Assembly: GCA_020629875.1 (NCBI GenBank)
Contig: JAHDCL010000027.1
Coordinates: 1 to 32,976, forward strand
Direction: 5' to 3'
Source: Hellea sp.
GTDB lineage: Bacteria > Pseudomonadota > Alphaproteobacteria > Caulobacterales > Maricaulaceae
DNA: 32,976 bases
The notes beneath the pieces are model-generated. The model worked only from the letters and a program-made list of their open reading frames with translations, had not been told where the DNA came from and made no database searches. Positions 16,619 to 25,626 of this stretch are shown in pieces (positions within the stretch are counted from its first letter, which is position 1; every line of letters begins with the position of its first letter). Both the position numbers and the translations under genes were made by a program.

Positions 16619-17475
16619 TGGGCAATTCTCTTTCGGGCATGACTGGGTTCGCGCGGGTAAGCGGTAGCTCTGAAGAGCTTAGTTGGTCTTGGGAGGTGCG
16701 CTCTGTCAATGGGAAGTCTCTAGATGTTCGGTTGCGGTTACCAAGTGAATTTTCCGCGCTAGACGGTCCTATCCGGAAGCGGATTAGTAAAGACTTTTCG
16801 CGCGGAAATATGCAGGTCAATCTTAATCTCCAACGTGGGGGCAGTGGGCATTCATATCGGATAAATGACGCGCTGTTGGACAAGCTTGAAAAAAGGGGCG
16901 CCAAGGATTTATCGGTTCTTTTAACCGTACCTGGCGTGGTTGAAGAAGTGCCCAGCGATATGACGGAAGAAGAGAAAAAAGCGCTTCAATTCAAACTCAT
17001 AGAGAGTTTTGATAATCTGTGTAAGCAGTTAAAAATAGCCCGAGATGATGAAGGAAAGGCCCTAACGCCTATTCTCATAGACAATGTTTCCGAGATTGAA
17101 ACTCACATTGGGTCAGCGACGCAGCTAGCAGCCCTTCTGCCGGCCAGTATAAAGCAGAACTTGCAGGAAAAATTCTTAACTCTCCTGGGTGAGAACTTAG
17201 CCGAAGACCGACTAGCTCAAGAGGCGGCCATTCTTGCTGTGAAGGCTGATGTGCGTGAGGAACTAGACCGCCTTAGGGCACATTGTGTGCAGGCGAGAGA
17301 GCTTATTGCACAAGGGTCGCCCATTGGTCGTAAACTCGATTTTTTGTCTCAGGAATTTAACCGGGAGACCAATACGCTGTGTTCGAAATCGGCGGACATA
17401 GAGTTGACTCAAATAGGTCTCGCGATGAAAAGCGTCATCGAACAATTCAGAGAGCAAGCAGCCAATGTCGAATAA
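16618..17475 (+). CDS. yicC: YicC family endoribonuclease
   Basis: The 285-residue YicC-like protein; members are endoribonucleases acting in RNA turnover. The N-terminal pattern MTGFARVSGSSEELSWSWEVRSVNGKSLD (8-36, shown here in outline as MTGFAR and VRSVNGKSLD) and the C-terminal DUF1732 block RKLDFLSQEFNRETNTLCSK with a closing acidic helix are both present. Length is normal. The ATG overlaps the mltG stop by one base, and its last 11 bases overlap gmk. Placement before gmk is widely conserved. Confidence 0.94.
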   Translation: MGNSLSGMTGFARVSGSSEELSWSWEVRSVNGKSLDVRLRLPSEFSALDGPIRKRISKDFSRGNMQVNLNLQRGGSGHSYRINDALLDKLEKRGAKDLSVLLTVPGVVEEVPSDMTEEEKKALQFKLIESFDNLCKQLKIARDDEGKALTPILIDNVSEIETHIGSATQLAALLPASIKQNLQEKFLTLLGENLAEDRLAQEAAILAVKADVREELDRLRAHCVQARELIAQGSPIGRKLDFLSQEFNRETNTLCSKSADIELTQIGLAMKSVIEQFREQAANVE

Positions 17476-18130
17476 ATTAGGTCCATCTGCGTTGGAGGAA
17501 ATGAAAGCTCATCGCCGCGGTATTATGGTTGTGCTATCTTCTCCGTCCGGTGCTGGAAAGACGACGCTGACACGCAGGCTTCTGAAGGAAAACCCTGATA
17601 TGGCGATGTCCGTATCCGCGACCACACGGCAGCCACGCCCGGGTGAGAAGGATGGGGAAGACTATTACTTCATTACCAAAAACAGATTTACCGATATGGT
17701 CGATGAAGATGAGTTTCTGGAATATGCCAAGGTCTTTGATAACTTCTACGGCACGCCTCGCGCGCCCGTGGAGCAAGCATTAGGCGATGGCCGGGATGTC
17801 GTCTTTGATATTGACTGGCAAGGCGCCCAGCAGTTGACCCAAGCGGCGGCGGATGACTTGGTCAAAATATTTATTTTACCTCCAAACATGGTGGAGCTTG
17901 AGAAACGCCTTCGCACCCGCGCCCAAGATAGTGATGAGGTCATTGCCAAACGTATGTCTAAATCCGAAAATGAAATCAGCCATTGGCCGGAATATGACTA
18001 TGTCATCGTTAATGAAGATGTGGACACAGCCATGAATGAGCTGCGGACTATCGTGGCGTCAGAGCGGATGCGCCGGCGGAGGCAACCTTGGCTGGGTGGG
18101 TTTGTGAAATCACTTACCACGGGTGGTTAG
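17465..18130 (+). CDS. gmk: guanylate kinase
   Basis: Phosphorylates GMP to GDP with ATP. The 221-residue protein has the P-loop SSPSGAGKTT (25-34), the GMP-binding stretch SVSATTRQPRPGEKDGEDYYF and the lid region with RMRRRRQPW near the C-terminus. The first 17 residues or so precede the kinase fold, giving a modest N-terminal extension. The start ATG lies inside the end of yicC (11-base overlap), so translation is coupled. It ends 24 bases from the convergent rsmA, with no clear terminator between. Confidence 0.96.
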   Translation: MSNKLGPSALEEMKAHRRGIMVVLSSPSGAGKTTLTRRLLKENPDMAMSVSATTRQPRPGEKDGEDYYFITKNRFTDMVDEDEFLEYAKVFDNFYGTPRAPVEQALGDGRDVVFDIDWQGAQQLTQAAADDLVKIFILPPNMVELEKRLRTRAQDSDEVIAKRMSKSENEISHWPEYDYVIVNEDVDTAMNELRTIVASERMRRRRQPWLGGFVKSLTTGG

Positions 18131-18154
18131 GTGGCTGAGCTAGTGGGCTCGCGG

Positions 18155-18994
18155 TTATAAAGAAACCAATCTACTAGCTAAACTCTGAAATTCCCTAACA
18201 CTCAAAGTCTCAGGGCGTCTTTGTGGGTCTATTTCGCAGCTTTCACACCAAAGTTCAGCCTCTACGCCATATTTCTTCGCAATCGACTTTAGCGACTTTC
18301 GGAGCATTTTTCTGCGCTGCCCAAATGCGGCCATAGTGACTTCACCGAGCAGTTTTAAATCGGGGAAACGTTCTGCTTCGGGTAGCGGGTCTAGCACGAC
18401 TACGGCGCTGTCGACTTTGGGCGGAGGGCTGAAGGCGTTTGCGGGAACTTCGAAGGCGAGGCGGGCATTGCAGACGCTTTGGGATAGGATAGCGAGGCGG
18501 CCATAGGCACTCTCGCCGGGGGCGGCGACAACGCGTTCTGCGACTTCTTTTTGGAACATGAGGACCGCTTGTGACCAGAAAAGAGGGTCGGCTGTCAGCC
18601 AGTTAATCAGCATTTTCGTGCCAACATTATAGGGCAGGTTAGCGACGATTTTTATGTCGCCGTTTAATTCTGTACCAATATCTACTTTCAAGGCATTGCC
18701 GTGAATAACGCGGAGTTTACCACTGGCCCGGGCAATATCGTCGAGCGGGGCGAGGAACCGATCATCCATCTCAATGGCAAGGACATTTGCGCCGTTTTGA
18801 ATAAGGGCCCTCGTCAGGCCACCCGGACCGGGGCCGATTTCCGCAACGCTGTTGCCCTCTAACGGTGCGGCTAACCTCGCAATTTTGTCGGTGACGTTCA
18901 TATCCAAAAGGAAATGCTGTCCGAGCGTTTTATTGGCGCGCAGATTATGAATTTTGACGGTCTCTGTAAGGGTCGGAAGATTATCCAGCGACAT
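18155..18994 (-). CDS. rsmA: 16S rRNA (adenine(1518)-N6/adenine(1519)-N6)-dimethyltransferase
   Basis: Dimethylates the two adjacent adenines in the loop of the last helix of 16S rRNA, a late small-subunit maturation step. The 279 residues show NKTLGQHFLLD (21-31), the SAM-binding GPGPGGLTRAL (54-64) and the catalytic NLPYNV (119-124), as in KsgA. The start lies 14 bases inside the end of pdxA. This is the last gene of the surA-pdxA-rsmA unit. Confidence 0.96.
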   Translation of the reverse strand: MSLDNLPTLTETVKIHNLRANKTLGQHFLLDMNVTDKIARLAAPLEGNSVAEIGPGPGGLTRALIQNGANVLAIEMDDRFLAPLDDIARASGKLRVIHGNALKVDIGTELNGDIKIVANLPYNVGTKMLINWLTADPLFWSQAVLMFQKEVAERVVAAPGESAYGRLAILSQSVCNARLAFEVPANAFSPPPKVDSAVVVLDPLPEAERFPDLKLLGEVTMAAFGQRRKMLRKSLKSIAKKYGVEAELWCESCEIDPQRRPETLSVREFQSLASRLVSL

Positions 18995-19988
18995 AAGCGG
19001 CCCTGTTATTGGCGATGTCCCTCGCGGCTTTAATCGCCGCTATGAGGCTATCGGGACGGGCTTTGTTTTGACCCGCAATTCCAAATGCCGTGCCGTGATC
19101 GGGTGAAGTGCGTACAATTGGCAGTCCAAGGGTAATGTTCACGCCGCCATGAAAGTCGAGCGTTTTGACAGGGATAAGACCTTGGTCATGATACATGGCG
19201 AGCACAGCATCATATCCCTCGCGCGCCTCGGCGTGGAATAACGTATCTGCGGGCAGCGCATCCGTAACATTTAACCCTTCTGCGCGTAGAACTCTGGCGG
19301 CAGGGTTAATAATGTTTCTTTCTTCCATGCCAAGCGCGCCGCCTTCGCCTGCATGGGGATTTAGACCGGTTAGGCTAATACGAGGGTTATCTATGCCAAA
19401 GTCGCATTTTAGCGCGCCATCAATAACCCGAGCATTGTTTAATATTGCGTCAGAAGAGAGTTGTTCTGCCGCCTCTTTCAAGGGGAGATGCACAGTTGCG
19501 AGACCAACCCGCAATCCTCCGCCTGCGAGCATCATAACAGGGCCTTTGGCGTAGGGTGAATTTGAGCCCTGAGTGAGCTCTCCGAGATATTCGGTATGGC
19601 CCGGGAATTTGAAGCCCGCCTGATAAAGGATGTCCTTAGCGATGGGATTGGTCACCATGCCGTCCGCTTGACCATTGAGGCAATGTCCAACGGCGCGTTC
19701 AATCGATTCAGTGATTGTCATTGCGTTATCGGAAGAAGGGTGTCCGGCTTTCGCAACGCGTCCCTCTAGCGGCAAGACAGGAATGGCATCGGAAAACACG
19801 CCCGGAGCTTCTGCGGCGCCAGAAATTGTTTGGGTAATGCCGCTAACCTGTTCAAGCACCCGCGGCGGGGCGATCACAGCAAAGGCATATTCGGGCTGCG
19901 TTTTAAGCGCCTCCCAAGCTTTCACCGTAATTTCAGGGCCAATCCCGGCAGGATCGCCCATTGTAAGGAGTAAGGGTTTGCGGGTCAC
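18981..19988 (-). CDS. pdxA: 4-hydroxythreonine-4-phosphate dehydrogenase
   Basis: Oxidises 4-phosphohydroxy-L-threonine with NAD+ in the DXP-dependent pathway to pyridoxal phosphate. The 335-residue protein has the N-terminal MGDPAGIGPEI (10-20) and the metal-binding histidines H167 (TVHLPL), H212 (NPHAGEGG) and H267 (MYHDQG), spaced as in E. coli PdxA. The start codon is GTG at 19986-19988, preceded by an AGGA, and lies next to the surA stop. Its 3' end overlaps rsmA by 14 bases. Confidence 0.96.
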   Translation of the reverse strand: MTRKPLLLTMGDPAGIGPEITVKAWEALKTQPEYAFAVIAPPRVLEQVSGITQTISGAAEAPGVFSDAIPVLPLEGRVAKAGHPSSDNAMTITESIERAVGHCLNGQADGMVTNPIAKDILYQAGFKFPGHTEYLGELTQGSNSPYAKGPVMMLAGGGLRVGLATVHLPLKEAAEQLSSDAILNNARVIDGALKCDFGIDNPRISLTGLNPHAGEGGALGMEERNIINPAARVLRAEGLNVTDALPADTLFHAEAREGYDAVLAMYHDQGLIPVKTLDFHGGVNITLGLPIVRTSPDHGTAFGIAGQNKARPDSLIAAIKAARDIANNRAAYVAG

Positions 19989-19991
19989 ATC

Positions 19992-21218
19992 CTAGCGAAC
20001 GACAATCGTCGCTTTACGGCGTAGGTCACGTAAGTGACGCTTCGACGCTTGCGCGAGCTGTTGATCCATTAGTCGGTCCTCAATTTGGTCGCGCGTTGGA
20101 ATATCTGACCCTGACGCTTCGCGTGAACAGACCATTATGGAAGCGGCGCCGCCCGGACGTTCGATCGGATCGCTCATAGAGCCGACATCTGTACTAGAAA
20201 GCATGGATAAAACTTCATCAGTTAGGTCGCTACTTTTTATTTCGCCCATATCTGCTTGTTCTACGCCGTCCATATCCTCGATATCATCTTTGAGCGTATC
20301 GCAAGATTTTAGCGTGTCTTTAAGGGCGATTAGCTTTGATTTCGCAACTTCGACGTCTTCGTTGTCAACGCGGACTTGCTTAAGCTTATAGAGGGTATCT
20401 GCCTCAGAGATTTTCTTATCGAGCAAAGCTACCACATAGACGCCGCCGGGAACCTGGATGGGTTTGGACAGATTTCCTTTTTCCATCTGCTGGATAACCT
20501 GGTCTATTTCAGGGCGCAGTTCACCCTCACGCACCCAGCCCATATCTCCACCCTTCGCTGCGGTCGGGGAGCTTGAGAATTGCTGTGCTAAAAGCGGGAA
20601 GGGTGCCCCATCTGCAACTTGCTGAACCATGGCTTGCGCGCCCTGCATAGCGCCTTCCATGCCACCAATATCCTCTGTGGCTTCAATGTAGATTTCTGCA
20701 ACTCGGTAATTGGGTTTTGAGGCATTCGCTGTGAGGCGATTGAGCGTTTCATCAATCTGCGCGTCAGATATTCGGATACGTGAGCCGTAAAGGCCATTGA
20801 TGATGCGCTGCCAAGCGATCTCGGACCGAACTTGATCACGAAGCGTTTCAATCGATACGCCAGCTTGGGCAAGGCGCGCCACGACTTCATTTGGATCGAG
20901 GCCATTACGACCGATTAATCGCGCGACGCTTTGGTTGATTTCTTCATCTGAAATTGTCTGTTCATACTTATCAGACTCCTGAATTTGGATATGCTCATCG
21001 ACAAGGTTGCGTAGAGCCTGTTGCTGGGCACGCGCGACGCTTTCCTCGTCTCGCTTGATCCCAGTTGTCGCTATCATGAATAGTGTGCGTTGGCGAAGGT
21101 CATGTGTCGTGACGATGTCATCGTTCACGACGGCCGCGATACCATGAGATGATTGAGCAAATGCTGTCCCGGCTAGGAAAAGCGTTGCTGAAGCTGAGAG
21201 CAATAATGTCTTTATCAT
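19992..21218 (-). CDS. surA: SurA-like periplasmic peptidylprolyl isomerase / chaperone
   Basis: A periplasmic chaperone for outer-membrane proteins, with parvulin-type isomerase fold. From the ATG at 21216-21218 the protein is 408 residues and begins with a clean signal peptide (MIKTLLLSASATLFLAGTAFA, cut after AFA). A SurA N-terminal helical domain follows (VNDDIVTTHDLRQR and on), then a rotamase segment with GGDMGWVREGEL, and a second, weaker C-terminal part. A longer frame back to a TTG at 21257 would start inside the predicted promoter and bury the signal peptide, so it was not used. In many relatives lptD lies directly upstream; here it does not. Confidence 0.92.
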   Translation of the reverse strand: MIKTLLLSASATLFLAGTAFAQSSHGIAAVVNDDIVTTHDLRQRTLFMIATTGIKRDEESVARAQQQALRNLVDEHIQIQESDKYEQTISDEEINQSVARLIGRNGLDPNEVVARLAQAGVSIETLRDQVRSEIAWQRIINGLYGSRIRISDAQIDETLNRLTANASKPNYRVAEIYIEATEDIGGMEGAMQGAQAMVQQVADGAPFPLLAQQFSSSPTAAKGGDMGWVREGELRPEIDQVIQQMEKGNLSKPIQVPGGVYVVALLDKKISEADTLYKLKQVRVDNEDVEVAKSKLIALKDTLKSCDTLKDDIEDMDGVEQADMGEIKSSDLTDEVLSMLSSTDVGSMSDPIERPGGAASIMVCSREASGSDIPTRDQIEDRLMDQQLAQASKRHLRDLRRKATIVVR

Positions 21219-21245
21219 AAGAGTCGTCTTGTTTGATTTGCCTGA

Positions 21246-21273
21246 TTTATACGTCAATTTGACCTAATGGCAA
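21246..21273 (-). promoter_or_regulatory. candidate promoter of surA-pdxA-rsmA
   Basis: On the minus strand, TTGCCA (21268-21273) and TATAAA (21246-21251) are 16 bases apart, and the -10 ends 27 bases before the surA ATG at 21218. Both boxes match sigma70 consensus well. This promoter fits with surA being separated from lptG here, and it argues for the inner ATG as the start. Confidence 0.5.
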
Positions 21274-21335
21274 TTCGCCTTTCTATCTTTATTACAGCGA
21301 AGAGGGACGAAGTTTTGTTAAAATTCAGTCAGATA

Positions 21336-22433
21336 TCAGCCGTCTTCAATCTTAGCGAGATAGTTCAACCCGAAAAAGAGAACAAATAGCGGAATTGCCC
21401 ATGCGGCCAGTATAATTGGAAGGGCAGAAGCCTCACCAAAGGCGCTAACGACATTATCAGCGAAATATACGCCAAAACCCAATACGCCGCCAATGATGAG
21501 GAGCCGTAATGTGCCTCCTTCGCGAGTAAGGTGCATCGAAACCCCCGCCGCGATTACTGTCATGGCAATAAGCATGATGGGCAAGGCCAAAAGCTTGTTG
21601 AGCTGCATGCGTAGGCTGACGGTGGAAAAGCCAGCGCGCTCGGTTTTGCGAATGGTTTTCGGAATGTCCCAAAAGGGCGGTAGCGCGTTAATACCGGTGG
21701 TGTCGCGGACGTCTTCTATGGATATTTCTGTAGGAAGGGACACCGCGCTTTGTTGCTGTGCAATTTCGCCTTCGGCGTTTTCGATGACGTCTCGGAGTTG
21801 CCAGTAACCCTGGGTGACCAACTCCGCTTCTTTTGCATCTAGGCGTCGTTCAAATACCGCTGTGCCATCTTTGCCAATTTCAAAGATGTAAAAGGTAGCA
21901 TTGAACAATTTTCGCGAGAGAATATCCGCATGCTCAGCATAAATAACAGTTTGAGCGATGTCATTTCCCTCGCGTAGCCAGATATTTTCATCCTGAGCAG
22001 AGCTTGCCGAGCCAGTGACGCGCTCCATCAGCTTGTCATGCGCATTCATAGCGGATGAGGCGAGGGGGTTGAAAGCAGCGGCCCAGATGAGACCCAACAT
22101 GGCCGTTACTGCGATAGCTGGCGCTAAAAAACGCCACGCTGAGAGACCAGAGGCCCGCAAAACAATAAGTTCACTTCGCCTGTTCAGATTGTAAAGCGTG
22201 CCCATAACGCCGAATAAAACAACGAAAGGGATCGTTTGCTCGATCAGCTTTGGGGCTTTGAGTAGCGTGAGTAAAAACACAGTGCCGGAGCCAATATCTT
22301 CTTCCGAACCAACATTGCGGGTCCCCTCAACAAAGTCGACAAGCATGATGACACTCGTGACCACAAGAAAGGCCAAGAGCAGGCCTTTGATGATGCGTTT
22401 TGCAATATAGCGATTTAGGGTCGAAAACATCAT
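21336..22433 (-). CDS. lptG: LPS export ABC transporter permease LptG
   Basis: One of two permeases that, with the LptB ATPase, pull lipopolysaccharide from the inner membrane and pass it to the periplasmic bridge. The 365-residue protein has the YjgP/YjgQ layout: three N-terminal membrane segments beginning NRYIAKRIIKGLLLAFLVV, a periplasmic beta-jellyroll domain (about 130-265), and three C-terminal segments. The motif NLNRRSELIVLRASGLS (about 78-94) is the typical coupling-helix region. Two ATGs are in tandem; the first overlaps the lptF stop by four bases (ATGA). Confidence 0.94.
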   Translation of the reverse strand: MMFSTLNRYIAKRIIKGLLLAFLVVTSVIMLVDFVEGTRNVGSEEDIGSGTVFLLTLLKAPKLIEQTIPFVVLFGVMGTLYNLNRRSELIVLRASGLSAWRFLAPAIAVTAMLGLIWAAAFNPLASSAMNAHDKLMERVTGSASSAQDENIWLREGNDIAQTVIYAEHADILSRKLFNATFYIFEIGKDGTAVFERRLDAKEAELVTQGYWQLRDVIENAEGEIAQQQSAVSLPTEISIEDVRDTTGINALPPFWDIPKTIRKTERAGFSTVSLRMQLNKLLALPIMLIAMTVIAAGVSMHLTREGGTLRLLIIGGVLGFGVYFADNVVSAFGEASALPIILAAWAIPLFVLFFGLNYLAKIEDG

Positions 22434-23578
22434 GATGGTGCAAAGCGCTGTCGATTAGATTTGGGTTTGCGTTTAAAGAAATGCTTAGCACCGCGGATGC
22501 GTCTGCGCCTTAGCAAATAAAGGGCACAAAGAAGACAGACGAGGAGCGGCAATGCATATTGCACGGGATTTAAGCTTGCGTCACTCTCCGCCGCCGAAGC
22601 GAGGCCAAAACCCGTCAGTCGGATGACAAACCCGATAGCGGCACAGACCGCAATTTTTCGTCCATATCCCATGCGTTGATGTTCTCCGCGTATCATAAAA
22701 CACAACGCTAACATCACCAGGGCAAGGTTGTAGATAGGCGCCGCCAAACGGTTATGCCCTTCTGCCTTGAGTTCTTGGCGATACTTACGATTGGCATAGA
22801 CGCGTTGATCGGGAAGCAGCAATTCATGTAAATATAAGTCAGATGGTTTTTTGCGCAGTACGGAATCCACGGCCATGACGTCTGAGAGATCTATTTTGTA
22901 GTCATCAAAAGCGATGAGGTCGAGGCTTCCATCATCAAGAATCTGTTGCACGTTTCCATTCGTCAAAATGAGGCTTGCCGTGTCGTCGCCCCGTGTTAAT
23001 CGGCCTGACTTGGCTGTATGAGTGGTCGCGCCGCCATCATCTCTTGTGTCGTAAATGATAACATCCTTCATGGCGCCATCGGGGGCAATCTCACGAGCGT
23101 ATACTGTCAAGCCCACTGTCGGCGTCACAAACTCGCCCGGGCGAACCATTTGAGACGCAATGTCTGTGCGAACTTTCAATATCTCGCCGCGCATTTGGCT
23201 AAAGGCGAAAGGTTGAATGGCGAGGTTGAGAATTAGGTGTGCGATAAGCGCAAACATGCCGAGGCGCAGAGCCGGGCTAGCAATCTGCCAAGGGCTAAAC
23301 CCAGACGCTTTGGCGACAATCAATTCGCTATCCATGTTTAACCGGTTAAGGGCGTAGAGCGTCGACATAAAGACGGCGAGCGGCATAATGATACTGATAA
23401 GCTGAGGCAGGGCGAGGATTGTGATGTACAAAAATGTTAGTCCAGACTGTCGATTCTCAACAATAAGGTCCAGCGTTTGCAAACTTTGGGTTAGTAGCGC
23501 CAGTGCCGCAAGGGCGGCGAGAGACAGTAGCAACGGGTAGAGTGCTTGTGTCCAAAAATATCTCTGCAGGAGAGTCAC
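22430..23578 (-). CDS. lptF: LPS export ABC transporter permease LptF
   Basis: The partner permease of LptG in lipopolysaccharide export. The 382-residue protein has the same plan: N-terminal membrane segments starting LLQRYFWTQALYPLLLSL, the coupling region ALNRLNMDSELIVAKASGFSPWQ, a periplasmic beta-rich middle and three C-terminal membrane segments, followed by a very basic cytoplasmic tail (RRRRIRGAKHFFKRKPKSNRQ in part). The start codon is GTG (23576-23578), without a strong ribosome site. It is divergent from pepA and translation-coupled to lptG. Confidence 0.94.
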   Translation of the reverse strand: MTLLQRYFWTQALYPLLLSLAALAALALLTQSLQTLDLIVENRQSGLTFLYITILALPQLISIIMPLAVFMSTLYALNRLNMDSELIVAKASGFSPWQIASPALRLGMFALIAHLILNLAIQPFAFSQMRGEILKVRTDIASQMVRPGEFVTPTVGLTVYAREIAPDGAMKDVIIYDTRDDGGATTHTAKSGRLTRGDDTASLILTNGNVQQILDDGSLDLIAFDDYKIDLSDVMAVDSVLRKKPSDLYLHELLLPDQRVYANRKYRQELKAEGHNRLAAPIYNLALVMLALCFMIRGEHQRMGYGRKIAVCAAIGFVIRLTGFGLASAAESDASLNPVQYALPLLVCLLCALYLLRRRRIRGAKHFFKRKPKSNRQRFAPS

Positions 23579-23634
23579 GTTTTGCCCACATCCGTTAAAT
23601 TGCTTTAGTTCGTCTTTTGGCCTTCTATTACGCG

Positions 23635-23663
23635 TTGGCTTGGTTTACCACACATTAAATAAT
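23635..23663 (+). promoter_or_regulatory. candidate promoter of the pepA operon
   Basis: TTGGCT (23635-23640) and AATAAT (23658-23663) are 17 bases apart, in the gap between divergent lptF and pepA. The -35 box is the same hexamer as that proposed for cysE. The pepA ATG is 41 bases further on, with GGAG before it. Confidence 0.45.
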
Positions 23664-23704
23664 GAAATATCGACAAGAGTCGGTACAAAAATTGGAGCTT
23701 TTGC

Positions 23705-25183
23705 ATGAAGGTCACATTCGTCGCTGATAAACCCGCCTCTTCTGGGTGCGCAGTCATTCCCGTAAAGAAATCACTCAAAACAGCTGGCGCTGCGTCTGAC
23801 TATGTAGGTGAGTCAAATGGGCAGTTTAAAAAAGCTGCTAAGGCCGCAAATTTTAACGGCGAAAAAGGCAAATCCTTCTCTATATTTGCACCAGCTGGTT
23901 CAGAGGCATCCCGTCTCGTCGCTGTAGGCATTGGAGATGGGAAAGAATTCGACAGCGAACTGTTCGGGGCGAAAATTGCCAAATCCCTCATGATGGGCGA
24001 AAGTGCGATTACATTGCATCTTGGCGGCATGGATGTGTCTCCTGATGCTGCTGCGCGCGCAGCCGTTGGTATGCGCCTCGCTGCTTATCGCTTCGACAAG
24101 TACCGCACGAAATTACCGGCCAATAAGAAGCCGGTATTGAAGACAATCAAAATCGCCTGTGATGAACCAGCTAAAGCGCGGGCGTCTTACAACAAATATC
24201 ATGGCCCGGTTTGTGACGGCACAGTATTGGCGCGCGATCTGGTTAATGAGCCGCCAAATGTGATATATCCCAAGGCTTACGCTGCGCGGATTAAGGAACT
24301 GGAGACGCTCGGTTTGAAAGTTCAGATTTTGGGCGAGAAGCGCATGAAATCATTGGGCATGAACTCGTTACTTTGCGTCGGGCAAGGGTCAGTGCGAGAA
24401 TCGCAAATGGTCATCATCACATGGAACGGCGGCAAAAAAGGTGATAAGCCTGCTTGTATCGTGGGCAAGGGCGTGACCTTTGATACGGGCGGTATTTCTT
24501 TGAAGCCTGGCGCAAATATGTGGGACATGAAAGGCGATATGGGCGGTTCAGCCGCCGTCGTCGGTGCTATGGCGGGTCTCGCTGCACGAAAAGCGAAGGC
24601 GAATGTGGTTGGCATTGTCGGTCTTGTCGAGAATATGCCTGACGGGAATGCTGTTTTGCCGGGGGATATTATCACCTCCATGTCTGGTCAGACTATTGAG
24701 GTCCAAAATACCGACGCCGAAGGGCGCTTGGTACTAGCTGATTGCCTGCATTACGCCTCTACAAAAATTAAGCCAAAAGCGATGATCAACTTAGCCACGC
24801 TGACAGGCGCGATATTAGTTGCGCTAGGTACAGAGCGAGCTGGTGTTTTTTCCAATAATGATAAATTGGCAGGGCAAATCGCAAATGCGTCGGAAACCAC
24901 AAAAGAGAAAACATGGCGCTTGCCAATCGGGCCGGAGTATGATCGCCTCTTGGATAGCCCTAATGCTGATATGAAAAATATCGGCGGCCGCCTTGCAGGG
25001 TCCATTACGGCAGCACAATTTCTTCAGCGTTTCGTAGGTAAGGGCATCCCTTGGGCACATATCGACGTGGCCGGGACGGCCATGAAGCCGTCTAATCGTC
25101 ATGATCCTCGAGAAACGACTTTCGGTACGGGGTTCGGTGCGCGTTTATTGAACCGCTGGATCGCTGATAACTTTGAAGGCTAA
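23705..25183 (+). CDS. pepA: leucyl aminopeptidase
   Basis: A cytosolic M17-family metallo-aminopeptidase that removes N-terminal residues, especially Leu, from peptides. The 492-residue protein has a variable N-terminal domain (to about 165) and the conserved catalytic domain with GKGVTFDTGGISLKPG (K255, D260, K267), D278, and the signature NTDAEGRL (335-342, with D337, E339 and R341), which bind two metals. The C-terminal stretch HIDVAGTA is also typical. Some relatives bind DNA; that cannot be judged here. The stop shares one base with the holC ATG. Confidence 0.96.
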   Translation: MKVTFVADKPASSGCAVIPVKKSLKTAGAASDYVGESNGQFKKAAKAANFNGEKGKSFSIFAPAGSEASRLVAVGIGDGKEFDSELFGAKIAKSLMMGESAITLHLGGMDVSPDAAARAAVGMRLAAYRFDKYRTKLPANKKPVLKTIKIACDEPAKARASYNKYHGPVCDGTVLARDLVNEPPNVIYPKAYAARIKELETLGLKVQILGEKRMKSLGMNSLLCVGQGSVRESQMVIITWNGGKKGDKPACIVGKGVTFDTGGISLKPGANMWDMKGDMGGSAAVVGAMAGLAARKAKANVVGIVGLVENMPDGNAVLPGDIITSMSGQTIEVQNTDAEGRLVLADCLHYASTKIKPKAMINLATLTGAILVALGTERAGVFSNNDKLAGQIANASETTKEKTWRLPIGPEYDRLLDSPNADMKNIGGRLAGSITAAQFLQRFVGKGIPWAHIDVAGTAMKPSNRHDPRETTFGTGFGARLLNRWIADNFEG

Positions 25184-25626
25184 TGGAATATTGGTTTTAT
25201 CATTTAGAGGCTTCAACCGTTGAAGGCGTATTGCCGGGCCTTTTGGAGAAGACCCGGCAAAAGGGCTGGAGAGCGTTAGTTAAGCTCCCACAGGCCCAAC
25301 TCTCAGATATGGACGACTACTTGTGGACCTATAAGGATGATAGCTTTCTTCCACATGGACGCGATGATGAACCAATGGCTGAGCAGAATCCTATTACGTT
25401 GAGTTGCAACGCTGATACCGCAGCAGGTCACCAGGCTGTCTTCCTTCTCGGAGGAAGTGAAATTGAGAATATGAGCGGGGTTGAACGCTGCATGGTGATG
25501 ATAAATGGGCGCTCCGAAGCTGATGTTATGCGGGAACGGACGCGCTGGAAAACATTGAAAGCGACGGAAGCTGTTCTGTCTTACTATCAACAAAATGAGC
25601 GGGGCGGCTGGGAGAAAAAGGCATGA
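25183..25626 (+). CDS. holC: DNA polymerase III chi subunit
   Basis: The clamp-loader accessory subunit that links the holoenzyme to single-strand-binding protein. The 147-residue protein has the family pattern WFYHLEASTVEGVLPGLLEKT near the start, a GWRALVKL strand, and the DDYLWTYKDDSFLPHG segment followed by NPITL. The ATG overlaps the pepA stop (TAATG), and the next gene overlaps its own stop by four bases (ATGA). pepA-holC is a common alphaproteobacterial pair. Confidence 0.93.
   Translation: MEYWFYHLEASTVEGVLPGLLEKTRQKGWRALVKLPQAQLSDMDDYLWTYKDDSFLPHGRDDEPMAEQNPITLSCNADTAAGHQAVFLLGGSEIENMSGVERCMVMINGRSEADVMRERTRWKTLKATEAVLSYYQQNERGGWEKKA

Noticed and set aside
21219-21257. TTG start giving surA 13 extra residues
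   Set aside because: It would lie within the predicted promoter and place polar residues before an otherwise perfect signal peptide.
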